Of a stretch of 64,000 nt of DNA, positions 38,901 to 49,035 are shown piece by piece. The notes below the pieces were generated by a model. That model was not told where the DNA came from. It was given only the letters and a program-made list of their open reading frames with translations, and searched no databases. The DNA comes from Lytechinus variegatus (Eukaryota > Echinodermata > Echinoidea > Temnopleuroida > Toxopneustidae): the NCBI RefSeq assembly GCF_018143015.1, contig NC_054742.1:11453632-11517631 (forward strand). The letters run 5' to 3'. Numbering within the stretch: the first letter of the stretch is position 1; every line of letters begins with the position of its first letter. Made by a program: the position numbers and the translations under genes.

Positions 38901-41900
38901 ATAATTTTTGAAAGGAGATGTATTTTAGATGGTTCAGCAGCCAGCTTTTCATAGGCCAAGTACATTCAGCAGCTCAAAAACGAGAATACTGCGCTCTGAT
39001 TGGTCATACAGACCACACACCCACGCAAATTCCAATGTTCCCCACACTGGGCCTCTGCAAGGTCACACTCACCATGTGGTAATCTCGGTAATCTCTTCAA
39101 ATTACCCGCGCCTGTTGTTGTAAAAACATTATTCAGCCAATCAGAACTCTGGATTTTATGTGACTCAGAAATTTTAGAAATCTCGTCTTGCATCTTTATG
39201 GAAAAAGCTGGCTGCTGACCCATCTAAAAGATGCCACATATCAAGAGTGACTTTGTAAGGAAGTTTAGAGTTTGAGCTTTCTGATGATATAAATAATGTT
39301 GGTACCTAAAACACAAAATGTTGCACAATTTGCAAGTGAAAACAGAGGAAGAAAATTCTGTTTGATGCATCTTTTCATGTGAAAAATTAACTTATCAAAA
39401 TATTTCATTCAAAAGAAATGACCAATATATAAAAGTAACATCTACTCTTCCCCATGGAACAAAAATAATCAATTTTACTCAAGGAGAAAGTGGTTAAATT
39501 CTTTGAGAAAGAAAGTCTCACAATTCACGAGATTTTGCAGGAACATGAATTCAGCCACGAGAGGACTTAGATAAATCTTGCCCATTTGCTCATTAACTCA
39601 GGGGCTTGCCGACTGACTGATTTAGGCTTTATTTTTCGGGAGAGTATAATGAGCGAGCGGCTTGGTAAAACAAATTCAAAGGTGAAGTTGTAAAACGTTT
39701 TTTGGGGTCAATTATTCTTAAAATGGCATTATTGCGAGGTGTTGCGAGCATGAATCACAAGCTAAAACTTTAGGGTATTTCAATAAAAAATGAAAATTAG
39801 TTTTTGAAAATCCGAGCAGATTTCTGCTGTCAATAAAAAGATGTGCATCTAACTAAAGAATTTTAACGAGCGCAAAACGCGAGCTTAAACATACTGACCA
39901 GAAAAGGAACCTGTTAAAGAAAGCATTTAGTGACCTCTTTAGGATGCATATTTCACCAATCGAATGAGAGTGCGAAGCGCAAGCTGAAAATTTACAATAT
40001 TCCAGCCTGAAAACTTAACTTAACTTGTATACTTTAAAAAAGAGTATAATATTTCGAAAAAACATGAAAAACAGCATATTTATTGATGAAAAAGGAACTT
40101 TCCATTTTGGAAAATATTCATTTCCCTGTTTTTTATTTCATTTTTGGGGTGCAAGTGCCCCCTGCCTCCTTCCCGGCGGATCCAACTTTCGTCAAATAGG
40201 GGGGGCAAATTTTTTTTCAGCCATATTTTCCTCGATCGGCAGCTTAAAGTTGATTTTTGTTTGTTTCTTTGAATAAATAGTCCTAACAGTCAATAATTAG
40301 CTTTATACTTATAAAATAAAGTAAATATGTAATGACATGATAAACCCTTTTTAAATAATGCAAGCGCAAGCTATATTTTTTTATGATGGGCAATATGTTT
40401 GTGATCTTCAAAACGAGATGCCTATGTAACTAAATTTAGATATCTGCGAGCAAGAAGCGTGAACAGAAATTTTAAATATATAAGCTCTGACCTGATCTAA
40501 AGGGGACATTTTAAGAACTTTTTGCAGTTAGCCATGAAGACGATGCGTGTTTCAACCAGTGCAGGCGGAACGTATTTTCCTTTTTTTTGGGGGGGGTGGC
40601 AAAGTAAAAAAAGGGGCCAATAGGGGCAAATTTGGTGCAAACGGATATTTTCACCATGAGGTTATCATCTGTGTAAAGAGGTTATGTGTTTTGTAGTAAT
40701 TAAATTGAGCAAATTTTTTTAAGTGATCACTGATTGATAAGTTATATATTTACGTTTCATTTCTGCGAGCGTAGCAAGCAAGCGGTTTGGGGGAAAAAAA
40801 TCAAATCTGAAGATGTAAAATTCGCCTTTTTGGTCAATTACTGTTAAAAAGGCATCCTTGTGAGATGTTGCGATCGAGCGAATCACATGCTCAAACTTTT
40901 GGAAATTTCATGCAGGCCTAGAATGATAATAATGATATAAATATTATTTACCCAGGGAAGCCACTTCAGTTCTGAAAACTGTACTCCCAGCTATTATTAT
41001 TTTTTTTTTACAAGAATGCTTAGAATGTCCAGTTTTCAGGTTGGAAAATCAGAAAAATTTGGCTCATGTTTCTCTCTCGCATCAAGTATTGTTTATTGAG
41101 GAACTCATTCTATTCCTGGTTACAAAAAAAGTATAAAATGTCCAGTTTTCAGGTTGGAATATCACAAATTTTAAGATTGCAGTTCGCGCTCTCATTTATT
41201 TCGTGAGATATATATATATTCTATTCATGAGTCACTAAATGCAGTCCTTAAAAGGTTACTTTCTGAAGCCTGTTGCATAAAACTTTTTACCTGAGAAAAC
41301 TCTGGTAACAACTGAAAACTAAGGTTAGTCTGATTTCCATCATTGACTTTAGCACAGGGCAAAAACTCCAGTAAAAACAACCTGAGTTTTCTCAGGTAAA
41401 AAGTTTTATGCAACGGGCCCCAGGTCAGTATATAAACAAATTACAGCTCGCCCTCGAGTTAATTCCTTAGAAAGATACACATCTTTCTCACGGTTACAAA
41501 AAATGCTCAGAATGTTGTTACGTCTTGTTACATGAAATGTCTACTAGTTTGAGCTTGCGATTCGCGCTTTCAACATCTCACAAGGATCATTATTAGGTGG
41601 TCTGTCTTTGACAGATCACCTCTTAATTTCGTCAGAATTTTCTTTATTTATTTCTTTATTATTTATTTTTCGCACCTATGTTTGTCGCCAACTTTTCTCA
41701 GAATTGGCCGAATCAATTTTGCTAATTTTTTCGTCATATATAGAGTCTATCATAGAGACGGCATACGAATCTTTTCAAGGTCATATGGTCATGATGACGT
41801 CATCTACGCGCCATTTTGTAAAATTCTTCATTTGATCATATCTTCATTATCAATTATCAAAAATTAAGAATATTTACATGACATTAACTTCAGGTTAAGT

Positions 41901-44900
41901 GTCAATTGTCAATGACATCAAAGGTCATGTAAAGGTCATGACCCGCGCGTACGCGCGCGTCAAATGTAAAAAAATTCTCCAAATGGTCTATAAAATTTTT
42001 TGGGTACGTTTCAGGTCATTTTAAGCATTTCAAAAAATTGTGCGCGCGCACACATATGCGCGCGCGTTTCCGCGCGTAACACCCTAACGCAACACAGAAA
42101 CACTGTTTTTTTTTACATCATTGCAATGATAATAAAATTTTGAACAATTTGATACCTTGATCAAACTTCTACAACCATTAATAATGAAATTAACACCTGT
42201 TAAACTTTGCAGCACGTGTGCGCTCGAGCTCTCACTATAGGCCATATATGGGCAAAAACATGCCTATTGAAAATTCACTGTAGCTCTTTAAATAGTCCAT
42301 TGACCCCCAATTTTTTTTCATATATCGATAGAGTATTAGTTGTAAATTGATTTCATGTCACCAATGTCCCTCAATTTGATCATGACGTCATCAAAATGGC
42401 CCTAAACTAAAAATTTCATTTTTTCAAAAATGACGTCATCAAATTTATGCAAATTTGGTTGTAACTTCTCGAATATAGATCGTTTTTCGCCCAGGTTTGG
42501 ATATGTTGTAGTTTAGAATGTACTTTTTCTCCTGAGTAAACATGAATTTTCATTTTGAAAAACGCATCATGGCGTAAAACAACGATGAAAAGAGGCATGT
42601 CGTTTTTCCTCATTTTGCGTGTAATCTCTATGGGACATGACTTTTTCTCAAAACTGGATTCGACATTCCTCTATTTCGTGAGCCATATCTCCATTTTTTA
42701 GTGTCACTTTTCCCTGAGCTTTTAGTATGATGTAGCTGAGATCCTAAGCTTTCGCAAGTGTTCCCTCTATTTTTTATCAGATGCCGGGATCATGCCTGTT
42801 TTTCACTTGCAAAATTGGAATTGTAATTCTCAAAATTGCTTACGTGTAATCTCTATGGGGAATATCGTGGCTCAATGGATAACGCATTTGACTTGCTTTC
42901 TCGAGGGCGGAGGTTCGAGTCCTGGGGTAAACAAGATGATTTTTTTTTCCATTTTTTTTTTCTTTTTACCACCTCGTACATGATCCTTTATGATAATTTA
43001 AAGGTACAAAAGTTAAAATTTAGCAAGATAAAAGAGATTATAATTACTTTTTTCATATCACATGTATTGTCATACATGTACATCAAAGAGACCCTTTTCA
43101 CAGTGCTTTATCATCTCCCGTCTTTCACAAGTAGTCCATCCATAATGAGCATTTCGTTGTCTTCATGAATATCATATTGATCTGCATGAACATGGTAATA
43201 GTGATCATGATGGCGAGAATAAAGACAGACCACCTAATTCGTCCGCATGACGAATTAAATTCTAGTTAGTATTATTTTTATTTTTATTACCAGCAGAAGC
43301 TGTTATTAAAAATGACATCCCCTCCAATACAAATCCTATTATCTAGAGGTTACTCGCACGCGACCAACACACTTGATCCCCTGCATCTTTAAACCATTTG
43401 CTTAGGCAGCAATTGCTCAGATAAAATCGAAATTAGCCTGATCAGGGCGCCTATTCTTAATGAAATACATGCTTGTATCATCGATCGTTATTACTATCAT
43501 TGCATAATATCCTGTAATCTTGTAATGACAACACCGTTTTTTTTACCAAAATGAATAATTTTTATTTTCGGAAATACGAACCTTATTTAATTTTCGGATT
43601 AACGAACCTTATTTCGTGTTCGGATTGACAAACCTTCGTAATTACAAACCTCATTTCGTTTTCGGATTAACGAACCTCCGGACTTACGAACCTTATTTCG
43701 TTTTTCGGATTAACGAACCTTCGGAATTACGAACCTTATTTCGTTTTCGGATTGACGAACCTTCGGAATTACGAACCTCATTTTGTTTTCGGATTAACGA
43801 ACCTTCGGAAATACGAACCTTCGGAATAACCGAGCCTTCGGAATTACGAAGCTTCTGAATTACGAATGTATGCGGATATCCGTACCAAATCATTAGGAAT
43901 GGTGTTTTATGTCTTGCATTGTCAAAGGCGCATTATGGTTTGACACGCTCACTTGTTTCGGCCTATATGTAGGTCGAGTGGGGATTTGGGTACTGCTTCC
44001 CATAACAAAACAAGACCCCCCCCCAAAAAAAAAGGAACAGAACAGGAGAGGAATATGGGTAAAATAAGATATTTTAGTTTGAATAATTTGTCAAAATATA
44101 TCACAAAAAGAGATATACATATCAAGAAGTTACAATTTTGGGTTGCTGCTTCTCATACTTGTGACCTTTAGAATATTTCTTTATACACCATGTTGTGCCC
44201 CCTCAAAATTTTTGGCTCATTTCACCACTTCCACAACAAAACATGACTTTATCATTTATTGTGGCAAAGTCTAGTCTAGAATAATTCTGAATTTTAGATC
44301 CATTTTCAGTACAATATTACCCACAAAATTATCTGACAATGAAATTGAGATATTTAGATGTTTAGATATCCAGACTCCAAATTATGCTTAATATGGTGAT
44401 AATTTCCTAGATTTTTTAAAGTTATGCTTTATAATCATTGTGAAGCAGAGTGAGACTATAGGCGCCGCTTTTCTGACGGCGGCAGCGAAGTCAAACCAAA
44501 TCTTAACCGAAGGTGTAGTTTTTGAAATGACAGCATAACTTAGAAAGTATATGGACCTAGTTCATGAAACTTGGCCATAAGGTTAATCAAGTATTACTAA
44601 AAATCCTGCCTTAGTTTCATGTCACATGACCAAGGTCAAATTTCATTAAGGGTCAATGAACTTAGACCATGTTGGGGGAATCAACATCAAAATCTTAACC
44701 TATGGTTAAGTTTTTGAAATGTCATCATAACAAGGTTAATCAAGTGTTACTGAACATCCTGCTTGAGTTTCGCATCACATGACCAAGGTCAAAGGTCATT
44801 TAAGGTCAATGAACTTTGGCTAAATTGGGGGTATCTGTTGAATTATCATAACTTGTTTATGGATCTGATTCATGAAACTTGGACATAATAATAATAAAGC

Positions 44901-47900
44901 ATCACTGAACATCCTGTGCAAGTCAGATGATTAAAGGTCGAAGGTCATTTAGGGTCGATGAACGTTGGCCAAGTTGGGGGTATTTGTTATATTAACATCA
45001 TAACTTCTAAAGTTTATGGATGTGATTCATGAAACTTGGACATACAAGAAGAGTCGAGTATCACTGAACATCTCATGCGAGTTTCAGGTCACATGACGAA
45101 AGTCAAAGGTCATTTAAGGTCATTGAACTTTGGCCATTTTAGAGGTAATTATTAGATTGCTGTCATAACCTTTCAAAGTCTATAGATAGAGTGTATAAAA
45201 TGTGGATATAGGGGTAATCAAGTATCACTGACAAATTTATGTCACATGATCAAAGTCAAATATCAATGAACATAGTAGTGTATCATTATATAAATGGTGT
45301 TTTTTGTGAATAATCATTTTATAGTAGTTTTCATAGTCAGCACTGCTGCTTTATTGAATCGCGTGATGCAGGTGAGACCGCCAGAGGCATTCCACTTGTT
45401 TTTATAGTAATCAAAACAGGGACTATCATGACTGCATATCCCTTGTCAATGACTTACTAGAATCTCGCATCAACCCTATTTGGTTTGCAGTGGCCTGAAA
45501 TGTGACTGCCATGATTTATGTGAACATAGTCAAGACATAGAGTAACAGTATGTCATTGTAACTGAAGACCATGCCAACGGCTTCCAATACCAGTAATTCT
45601 CTTATACCCCTTTCATATTGCACCTTTCCCCTGCGAAGTTCGCCAGCGATATAGGGGTGGAGAACTTCGCCGGTGAAACAGCCAGTATAAAAGCAAACCG
45701 GAGAACTTCTCCTCTTTAATGACGTCAGAGGTCATTTTTTCCCTCCCCGAAATCCCCTTAACTGAGATTCCACGCACTATTTAGCTATTATATTATGAGC
45801 TATTCGATCATTCCATAGAGTTAAATACCCTAGAACATAGGTTTTTTTTTCACTAACGATATTTATTATAAAAGCATTATTTTACATGCTGAAAATGTGG
45901 TTAAAATATCAAAATTCTTTGATTCTTATTATCGGTATATAAGAACCAATGTTTACAATTTTCTTTTTGTTCGTTCCAATTCTGCATGGACGGGCCGTGT
46001 GCAGATGATCAGCAGCAGCTGCTGAGAAGTGTTTACCAGCCGTTATCTCCAAAACTTCACTGATAAAATTAAAGTTATCTGCAATTAATAAGGAAAGAGT
46101 ACAATTAAAATTCAAATAAAAAAAAGGCGCGATTTTATTTGCACTTACTTCTGCCTGAGCAAATCACCCGTCAACTTTCGACAGGGAAGAGATGTCAGTG
46201 TGAAAGGGTACATTTTTTTCTTCGCAGGGGAAGTGAGGAATGCGTGCCGGAGAGTTCGCCTGCAAAGTTCAGGGAAAAATGAAGAGGCCAGTTTGAAAGG
46301 GGTATTATCTGTGAAACCTTGAAATCAAGGATTTATTGCCATCTGGTCCGATAGCCGTAATTTTGTACATTACATGTATTTGTTCTCGTACTAAGTGCAT
46401 CATGTCCAATCAACATATCATCCAATAACCAGTACAGCCAGGGACAATGCAGGGGGGGGGGACACGAAGGCAACTAACTGGACCCGTATGATTTTCTAAT
46501 CATGAAAAAGGGATGATGAAAGTAAAGAGGAAGAAACAGAATAAAGACAGAAAATTGTAAAAGAGTCCTGATGTTAAACTTCATGTATATGTTTCCTGTG
46601 TTATTCAGTTGAGAGAAAAAAGTAACTTGTTCTTTCCCTGTCAATATACCCTGGTATAGTAAGGCAAATGACTATTCCAAAACTGTTTTTTCTATTGTCT
46701 GTTTCTAATTACATATTGGTCAACTATAAATTGTTCCAGTCCCCATGTGGTCTAATCAACAATTTATCTAAAACCTGTTTATTTAAAGACCACTTTTTCA
46801 ATTGATCTTGGCCTATCTGACTTGTTATTTCAATGTTTTTTGTCTAAATCCACTTTGTGTATTCATTTGTTATAGTCAGCATAAGGTCTAATTGCCATTT
46901 TGTGGGGGGGGGGTGGGGGGATTACCGAGCCCCCCTGCTAGGTCTGTGCACAACATACAACGGGAGGAACACATGCACATATTACCGCAGCATTGATTAA
47001 GTCAGTTTTTAAGGTCAGTCCACAGTTACTTGTGATGTAATAATATGCTGTAAAGCGCTTTGGGCCACTATGGGAAAACATTATATAAAAAATAGTTTTA
47101 TTATTATTATGTAAGCACTTGACCAGCACATTAGACTAACTGGTTATAGCTGAAACAGGTAATGGACTAAATGATATTAAGCAATCAAGCTGGATTGCAA
47201 TCCAAGTGGTGTTTGGACCAATTGGATGGAGCCCTAACATACAAATGTACCGGTATTCAACCTAAATGGTTATTGGTTGAAATGTGTGATTTACAAAGTG
47301 ATGAATTGAGGAAATTGTTAATAGTGTTTGATAATATGGTTATTACACTGATCACATTGGACCAATCAGCAATTTATCAAATCAAGTTACATTGAATATG
47401 TTTTGATTCTGTTCTTTTTTGTTATTACATTACATAATCGAATTAAGTTGTATTGATTGTTTTTTTATACTGCTCTTTTTTTGGTTATTAAATTACATAA
47501 TCAGATGTCAGCCATAACAGTAGGTCACATACAAACATATCGAGATGCAGTAGAAAAAGCTGGAATAACAGTGGATCATAGTGTAAAGGTCAGTAGACAC
47601 ATCATGTAGTTTGATACCTTGATACTTGATACCTTTAATTATTACATGTTAGTCTTCAAATACCCCAATAATCCCTTTCAAGTTTATTGCTAGTTTTGAT
47701 ATTAAAGTATCCTTTTGCACCCAACACACATGAAGCATGAATGTACAGATTCTTAGTGGTCATTAGAAACTGGCATGAGATGCATGTATTACTGTACTTT
47801 CACTTTGTTATATTCATGTAACGGCATCTGAATGAATTTGAATATGCTACATTTAACACCCAGCAACCTCTACCAAACATTTCTTTACTTAATTTACAAA

Positions 47901-48368
47901 CTTTGTAAGTTTTCATTTTATAATTCAAAATTATTCATGTAAGCATTTTGGGTCAGGATTATAATAATATTTAATGTATCTTGTGCAAAAAAAAAAAAGT
48001 TTCAGGCATGAAGTTATTGTGATATCATAGGATTGGAGAACTTTAACTTTTTTTTTACTTTTGTTTCATATTGCAGGCAATGTATGCTCTAATGGCCAAA
48101 GTGGAGGAACTGAACTTTGCCATGCCCATGGTTTATGATCTTGCCAAACAAATGTATCCTTTTGATCATCAAATAAATTCATGTAAATGTATGATATTCT
48201 ATATTTCATTCACATTTTTTTTTTCTAACGAACTCATTAAACATAATTTAGATTTTGTCACCTTGGATGTAACACACATGGTTGATATAACTATATTCCT
48301 TGACTTTCTTTATAAACAGTAAATCAATCAATAATCAACTTGATGAATTGGAGAATCTATGTAAATGA
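29969..48368 (+). CDS. BORCS6: BORC complex subunit 6 (lyspersin), complete
   Basis: A 3' splice site at 29967-29968 precedes a short 5' UTR. Coding exons are 30055-30709, 37498-37682, 47505-47588, 48077-48153 and 48320-48368 (stop 48366-48368), giving 349 residues against about 357 in human. Residues 1-218 are acidic and disordered (DEDDAFLDYGDSDSIGS, LKRRSSSIAELSD). From about 240 (PPIDPEAIQDLEKQ) comes the conserved helical C-terminus: LSNSLHN, SAITVGHIQTYRDAVEKAGI, AMYALMAKVEELNFAMP, then LAKQIKSINNQLDELENLCK at the end. This matches lyspersin throughout its C-terminal region (human: SVGCIQTYRDAVD, MYTLLARCEELE). In the known family, BORC recruits ARL8 to lysosomes for kinesin-driven movement. 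The first ATG of the long frame was chosen as start. Introns 1-3 are large (6.8, 9.8 and 0.5 kb) and the first two are full of repeats. Intron 4 is U12-type. Confidence 0.92.
32128..32608 (+). repeat. AGGTCA-unit interspersed repeat, short copy
   Basis: Begins GCAGAGTGAGATGGTAGCGG, runs through AGGTCACATGACCAAAGTCA units and ends near GCAGGTAAGACTGCCAGAGG. Same family as 44445-45403. It lies in BORCS6 intron 1. Confidence 0.75.
32728..33305. mobile_element. TTAA-flanked foldback MITE (GGAGAATGAAA type)
   Basis: Edges TTAAAGGAGAATGAAA and GGTTTCATTTTCC TTAA. A C12 run lies near 32931. The sequence differs from the GGACAAGTCC type but has the same architecture and target. Confidence 0.7.
33949..34110. 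mobile_element. small MITE, GCGTTTCATNAA ends
   Basis: Left end GGGGAGCGTTTCATCAATAT, right end the complement of GGGGGGCGTTTCATGAAAGG. Inner inverted motifs are CAGACAAGTTGTCAGATCTG and GTCTGACAAGTC. It adjoins the 157-bp tandem array. Confidence 0.7.
34200..34840 (+). repeat. tandem array of about 157-bp units, four copies
   Basis: The phrase AACTCC...GTAAGTC.CTTTTCAACC starts at 34232, 34389, 34547 and 34703, giving periods of 157, 158 and 156 bp. Each unit contains CTGCATGT, GCTGCAGT and AGGTCA half-sites. The minus-strand frames across it repeat with the units and are not genes. It is in BORCS6 intron 1. Confidence 0.9.
35991..36850. mobile_element. TA-flanked foldback element, copy 1
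   Basis: Ends GGGGAAGGCGGGGTAAGTTG and the exact complement CAACTTACCCCGCCTTCCCC, each next to TA (35989-35990, 36851-36852). Internal inverted motifs GGGGTAAGTTGAGCCA and TGGCTCAACTTGCCCCA recur. It is 860 bp long and nearly identical to 55419-56281. A 97-codon minus frame (36062-36355) is present but has no recognisable domain. Confidence 0.9.
37939..38285 (-). repeat. minisatellite array, CCGAAGGTTCGTTAAT units (left)
   Basis: Starts GGATATCCG, then degenerate units built from TTCCGAAGGTTCGTTAATCC and GAAAACGAAATAAGG. Units are about 15-17 bp or multiples. The opposite-strand open frame is a repeat artefact. It is the mirror image of the array at 43567-43881. Confidence 0.85.
38923..39229. 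mobile_element. MITE with 27-bp inverted ends
   Basis: Left TTTTAGATGGTTCAGCAGCC, continuing AGCTTTT; the right end is its complement with one mismatch. Inner arms also pair (CTGATTGGTCATAC near 38996; CAGCCAATCAGAACTC near 39132). About 307 bp. Intronic in BORCS6. Confidence 0.85.
39640..41560. repeat. degenerate repeat region with GCGAAGCGCAAGCT phrases
   Basis: The phrases GAGCGAGCGGCTTGG, GAGCGCAAAACGCGAGCTTA, GAGTGCGAAGCGCAAGCTGA and AATGTCCAGTTTTCAGGTTG (near 41026 and 41138) recur. A similar style is seen at 14640-14770 and 15460-15700. Probably an old repetitive family; no coding exon. Confidence 0.5.
41268..41420. mobile_element. MITE with about 35-bp inverted ends
   Basis: Left CCTGTTGCATAAAACTTTTT then ACCTGAGAAAACTC; the right is the near-perfect complement ending GCAACGGGCC. 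About 150 bp, so nearly half the element is stem. Confidence 0.85.
41943..42067. repeat. alternating purine-pyrimidine CG tracts
   Basis: At 41944-41960 the tract is CGCGCGTACGCGCGCGT. At 42039-42067 there are 29 bases of perfect pyrimidine-purine alternation containing GCGCGCGCACACATATGCGC. Such tracts favour left-handed Z-DNA. They are far more CpG-rich than the surroundings. Confidence 0.8.
42863..42934 (+). repeat. tRNA-like SINE head or tRNA pseudogene
   Basis: A box TGGCTCAATGGATAACGC at 42868-42885 and B box GGTTCGAGTCC at 42912-42922, with tRNA-like spacing. The acceptor arms do not pair well, and a T-rich run follows directly. It may be the promoter of a SINE whose body is lost. Confidence 0.6.
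43567..43881 (+). repeat. minisatellite array, right (inverse of 37939-38285)
   Basis: Units of the type GGATTAACGAACCTTCGGAA and TACGAACCTTATTTCGTTTT, ending CGGATATCC. The plus frame reads as a repeating NEPSELRT-type peptide, an artefact of the array. Confidence 0.85.
44445..45403 (+). repeat. AGGTCA-unit interspersed repeat, longest copy
   Basis: Starts GCAGAGTGAGACTATAGGCG with a CGCCGC...GGCGGC hairpin. Then about five units with CAGGTCACATGACC and AGGTCAAAGGTCA follow, ending GCAGGTGAGACCGCCAGAGG. Family members: 28835 and 32128. BORCS6 intron 2. Confidence 0.85.
45605..46304. mobile_element. MITE with TACCCCTTTCA ends and TTA target duplication
   Basis: Ends TACCCCTTTCA and TGAAAGGGGTA, flanked by TTA at 45602-45604 and 46305-46307. 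A 3-bp TTA/TAA duplication is typical of PIF/Harbinger elements. Further inner pairing: CCCCTGCGAAGTTCGCC with the GGCGAACTCTCCG complement region. No transposase. A TGACGTCA site is near 45719. Confidence 0.75.
46306..47504 (+). other. BORCS6 intron 2 end: SINE tail and homopolymers
   Basis: A G-run patch lies near 46900. At 47040-47112 AAGCGCTTTGGGCCACTATG and TTATTATTATTATG form the 3' end common to the SINEs here (compare 52555-52640 and 56400-56460). No exon before 47505. Confidence 0.5.
48154..48319 (+). other. U12-type (minor spliceosome) intron in BORCS6
   Basis: The 166-bp intron begins GTATCCTTTT at 48154. The branch-site sequence TTCCTTGAC lies at 48296-48304, and the intron ends AAACAG at 48319. 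Both match the U12 consensus exactly (RTATCCTTT; TTCCTTRAC), and the branch A is 16 nt from the 3' end, within the U12 range. The join is forced by the protein: exon 4 ends LAKQ+AT and exon 5 continues T+KSINNQLDELENLCK, matching the BORCS6 C-terminus. No plausible U2-type donor gives this frame. Confidence 0.92.
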
Positions 48369-49035
48369 GATTTTCTTGTTACACGTATCTGGTTATATTA
48401 AGCTTCCATGTTATCACTTGGTTGGATAAAGATGGTTTAGTGCCACAAGGATTAACTCTGAACTCTGAAGAGCTATATCATGGAGCTGTGTCAAGACATT
48501 TGTAAAATTGTAGAGTTACAGGTTTACTAGACTTTACTAGATTCAAACTACTGGAATATGGTACATGTAAGCCCATTGGAATTCTAAAATATTCAAACAT
48601 TAACACACATTGTTGCAAACTAACTTGACCACAATTTATTTAATTATTGAGCATTGTAAAACCTTTGTTAAAACAGAGGGAATTATTTTGGCTAGCATTT
48701 TAGCACTCTATATTCCAGTTGTTGGTTAAGTTATGTGTAAATTTACAAATGTTACATGTTCGCATCACCTTCAGATGTGCAGTGTATACTAAATAAAACA
48801 TTTGTAGTACGGCTTCATAGTAGTGCAGTAAAGTTTGATATCACTTTTTTCTGCATTTCAGCATTTTAATTAACATATTTCAAAGCATATTATTGAAAAC
48901 TCTACAAACCCAATTTGACATGAAACAGTAGCCAAGAGTCTGGCTATTTGAATGCCTTATGAGCCCTATTATGTTTGATAAGTGTAAATTAGCTTGCTCC
49001 ATTGGAAATGGCAATTCATTGCGATTGAATAAAGT
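48369..49035 (+). terminator. BORCS6 3' UTR and candidate poly(A) signals
   Basis: Follows the stop codon directly. AATAAA occurs at about 48792 and again at about 49027, just before the TAA-repeat end of a SINE. Either could end the transcript; no downstream exon is needed. Confidence 0.45.

Larger units (their letters stand above)
41592..43238. mobile_element. 1.65-kb segment bounded by 18-bp inverted repeats
   Basis: ATTAGGTGGTCTGTCTTT at 41592-41609 is perfectly inverted at 43221-43238. Hairpins border each end (GACAGATCACCT after the left, GACGAATTA after the right). Inside are three perfect TGACGTCA sites, two alternating CG tracts and a tRNA-like head. No transposase-like frame is present. 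Confidence 0.55.
37939..43881. mobile_element. possible large foldback (TU-like) element with minisatellite inverted ends
   Basis: Both outer edges carry GGATATCCG (37939-37947; complement 43873-43881), followed inward by inverted arrays of the same minisatellite. Foldback TU elements with tandemly repeated inverted ends are known in sea urchins, and this pair has that layout. The 5.2-kb interior contains other repeats and no transposase that I can see, so the two arrays may instead be independent copies. Confidence 0.4.
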
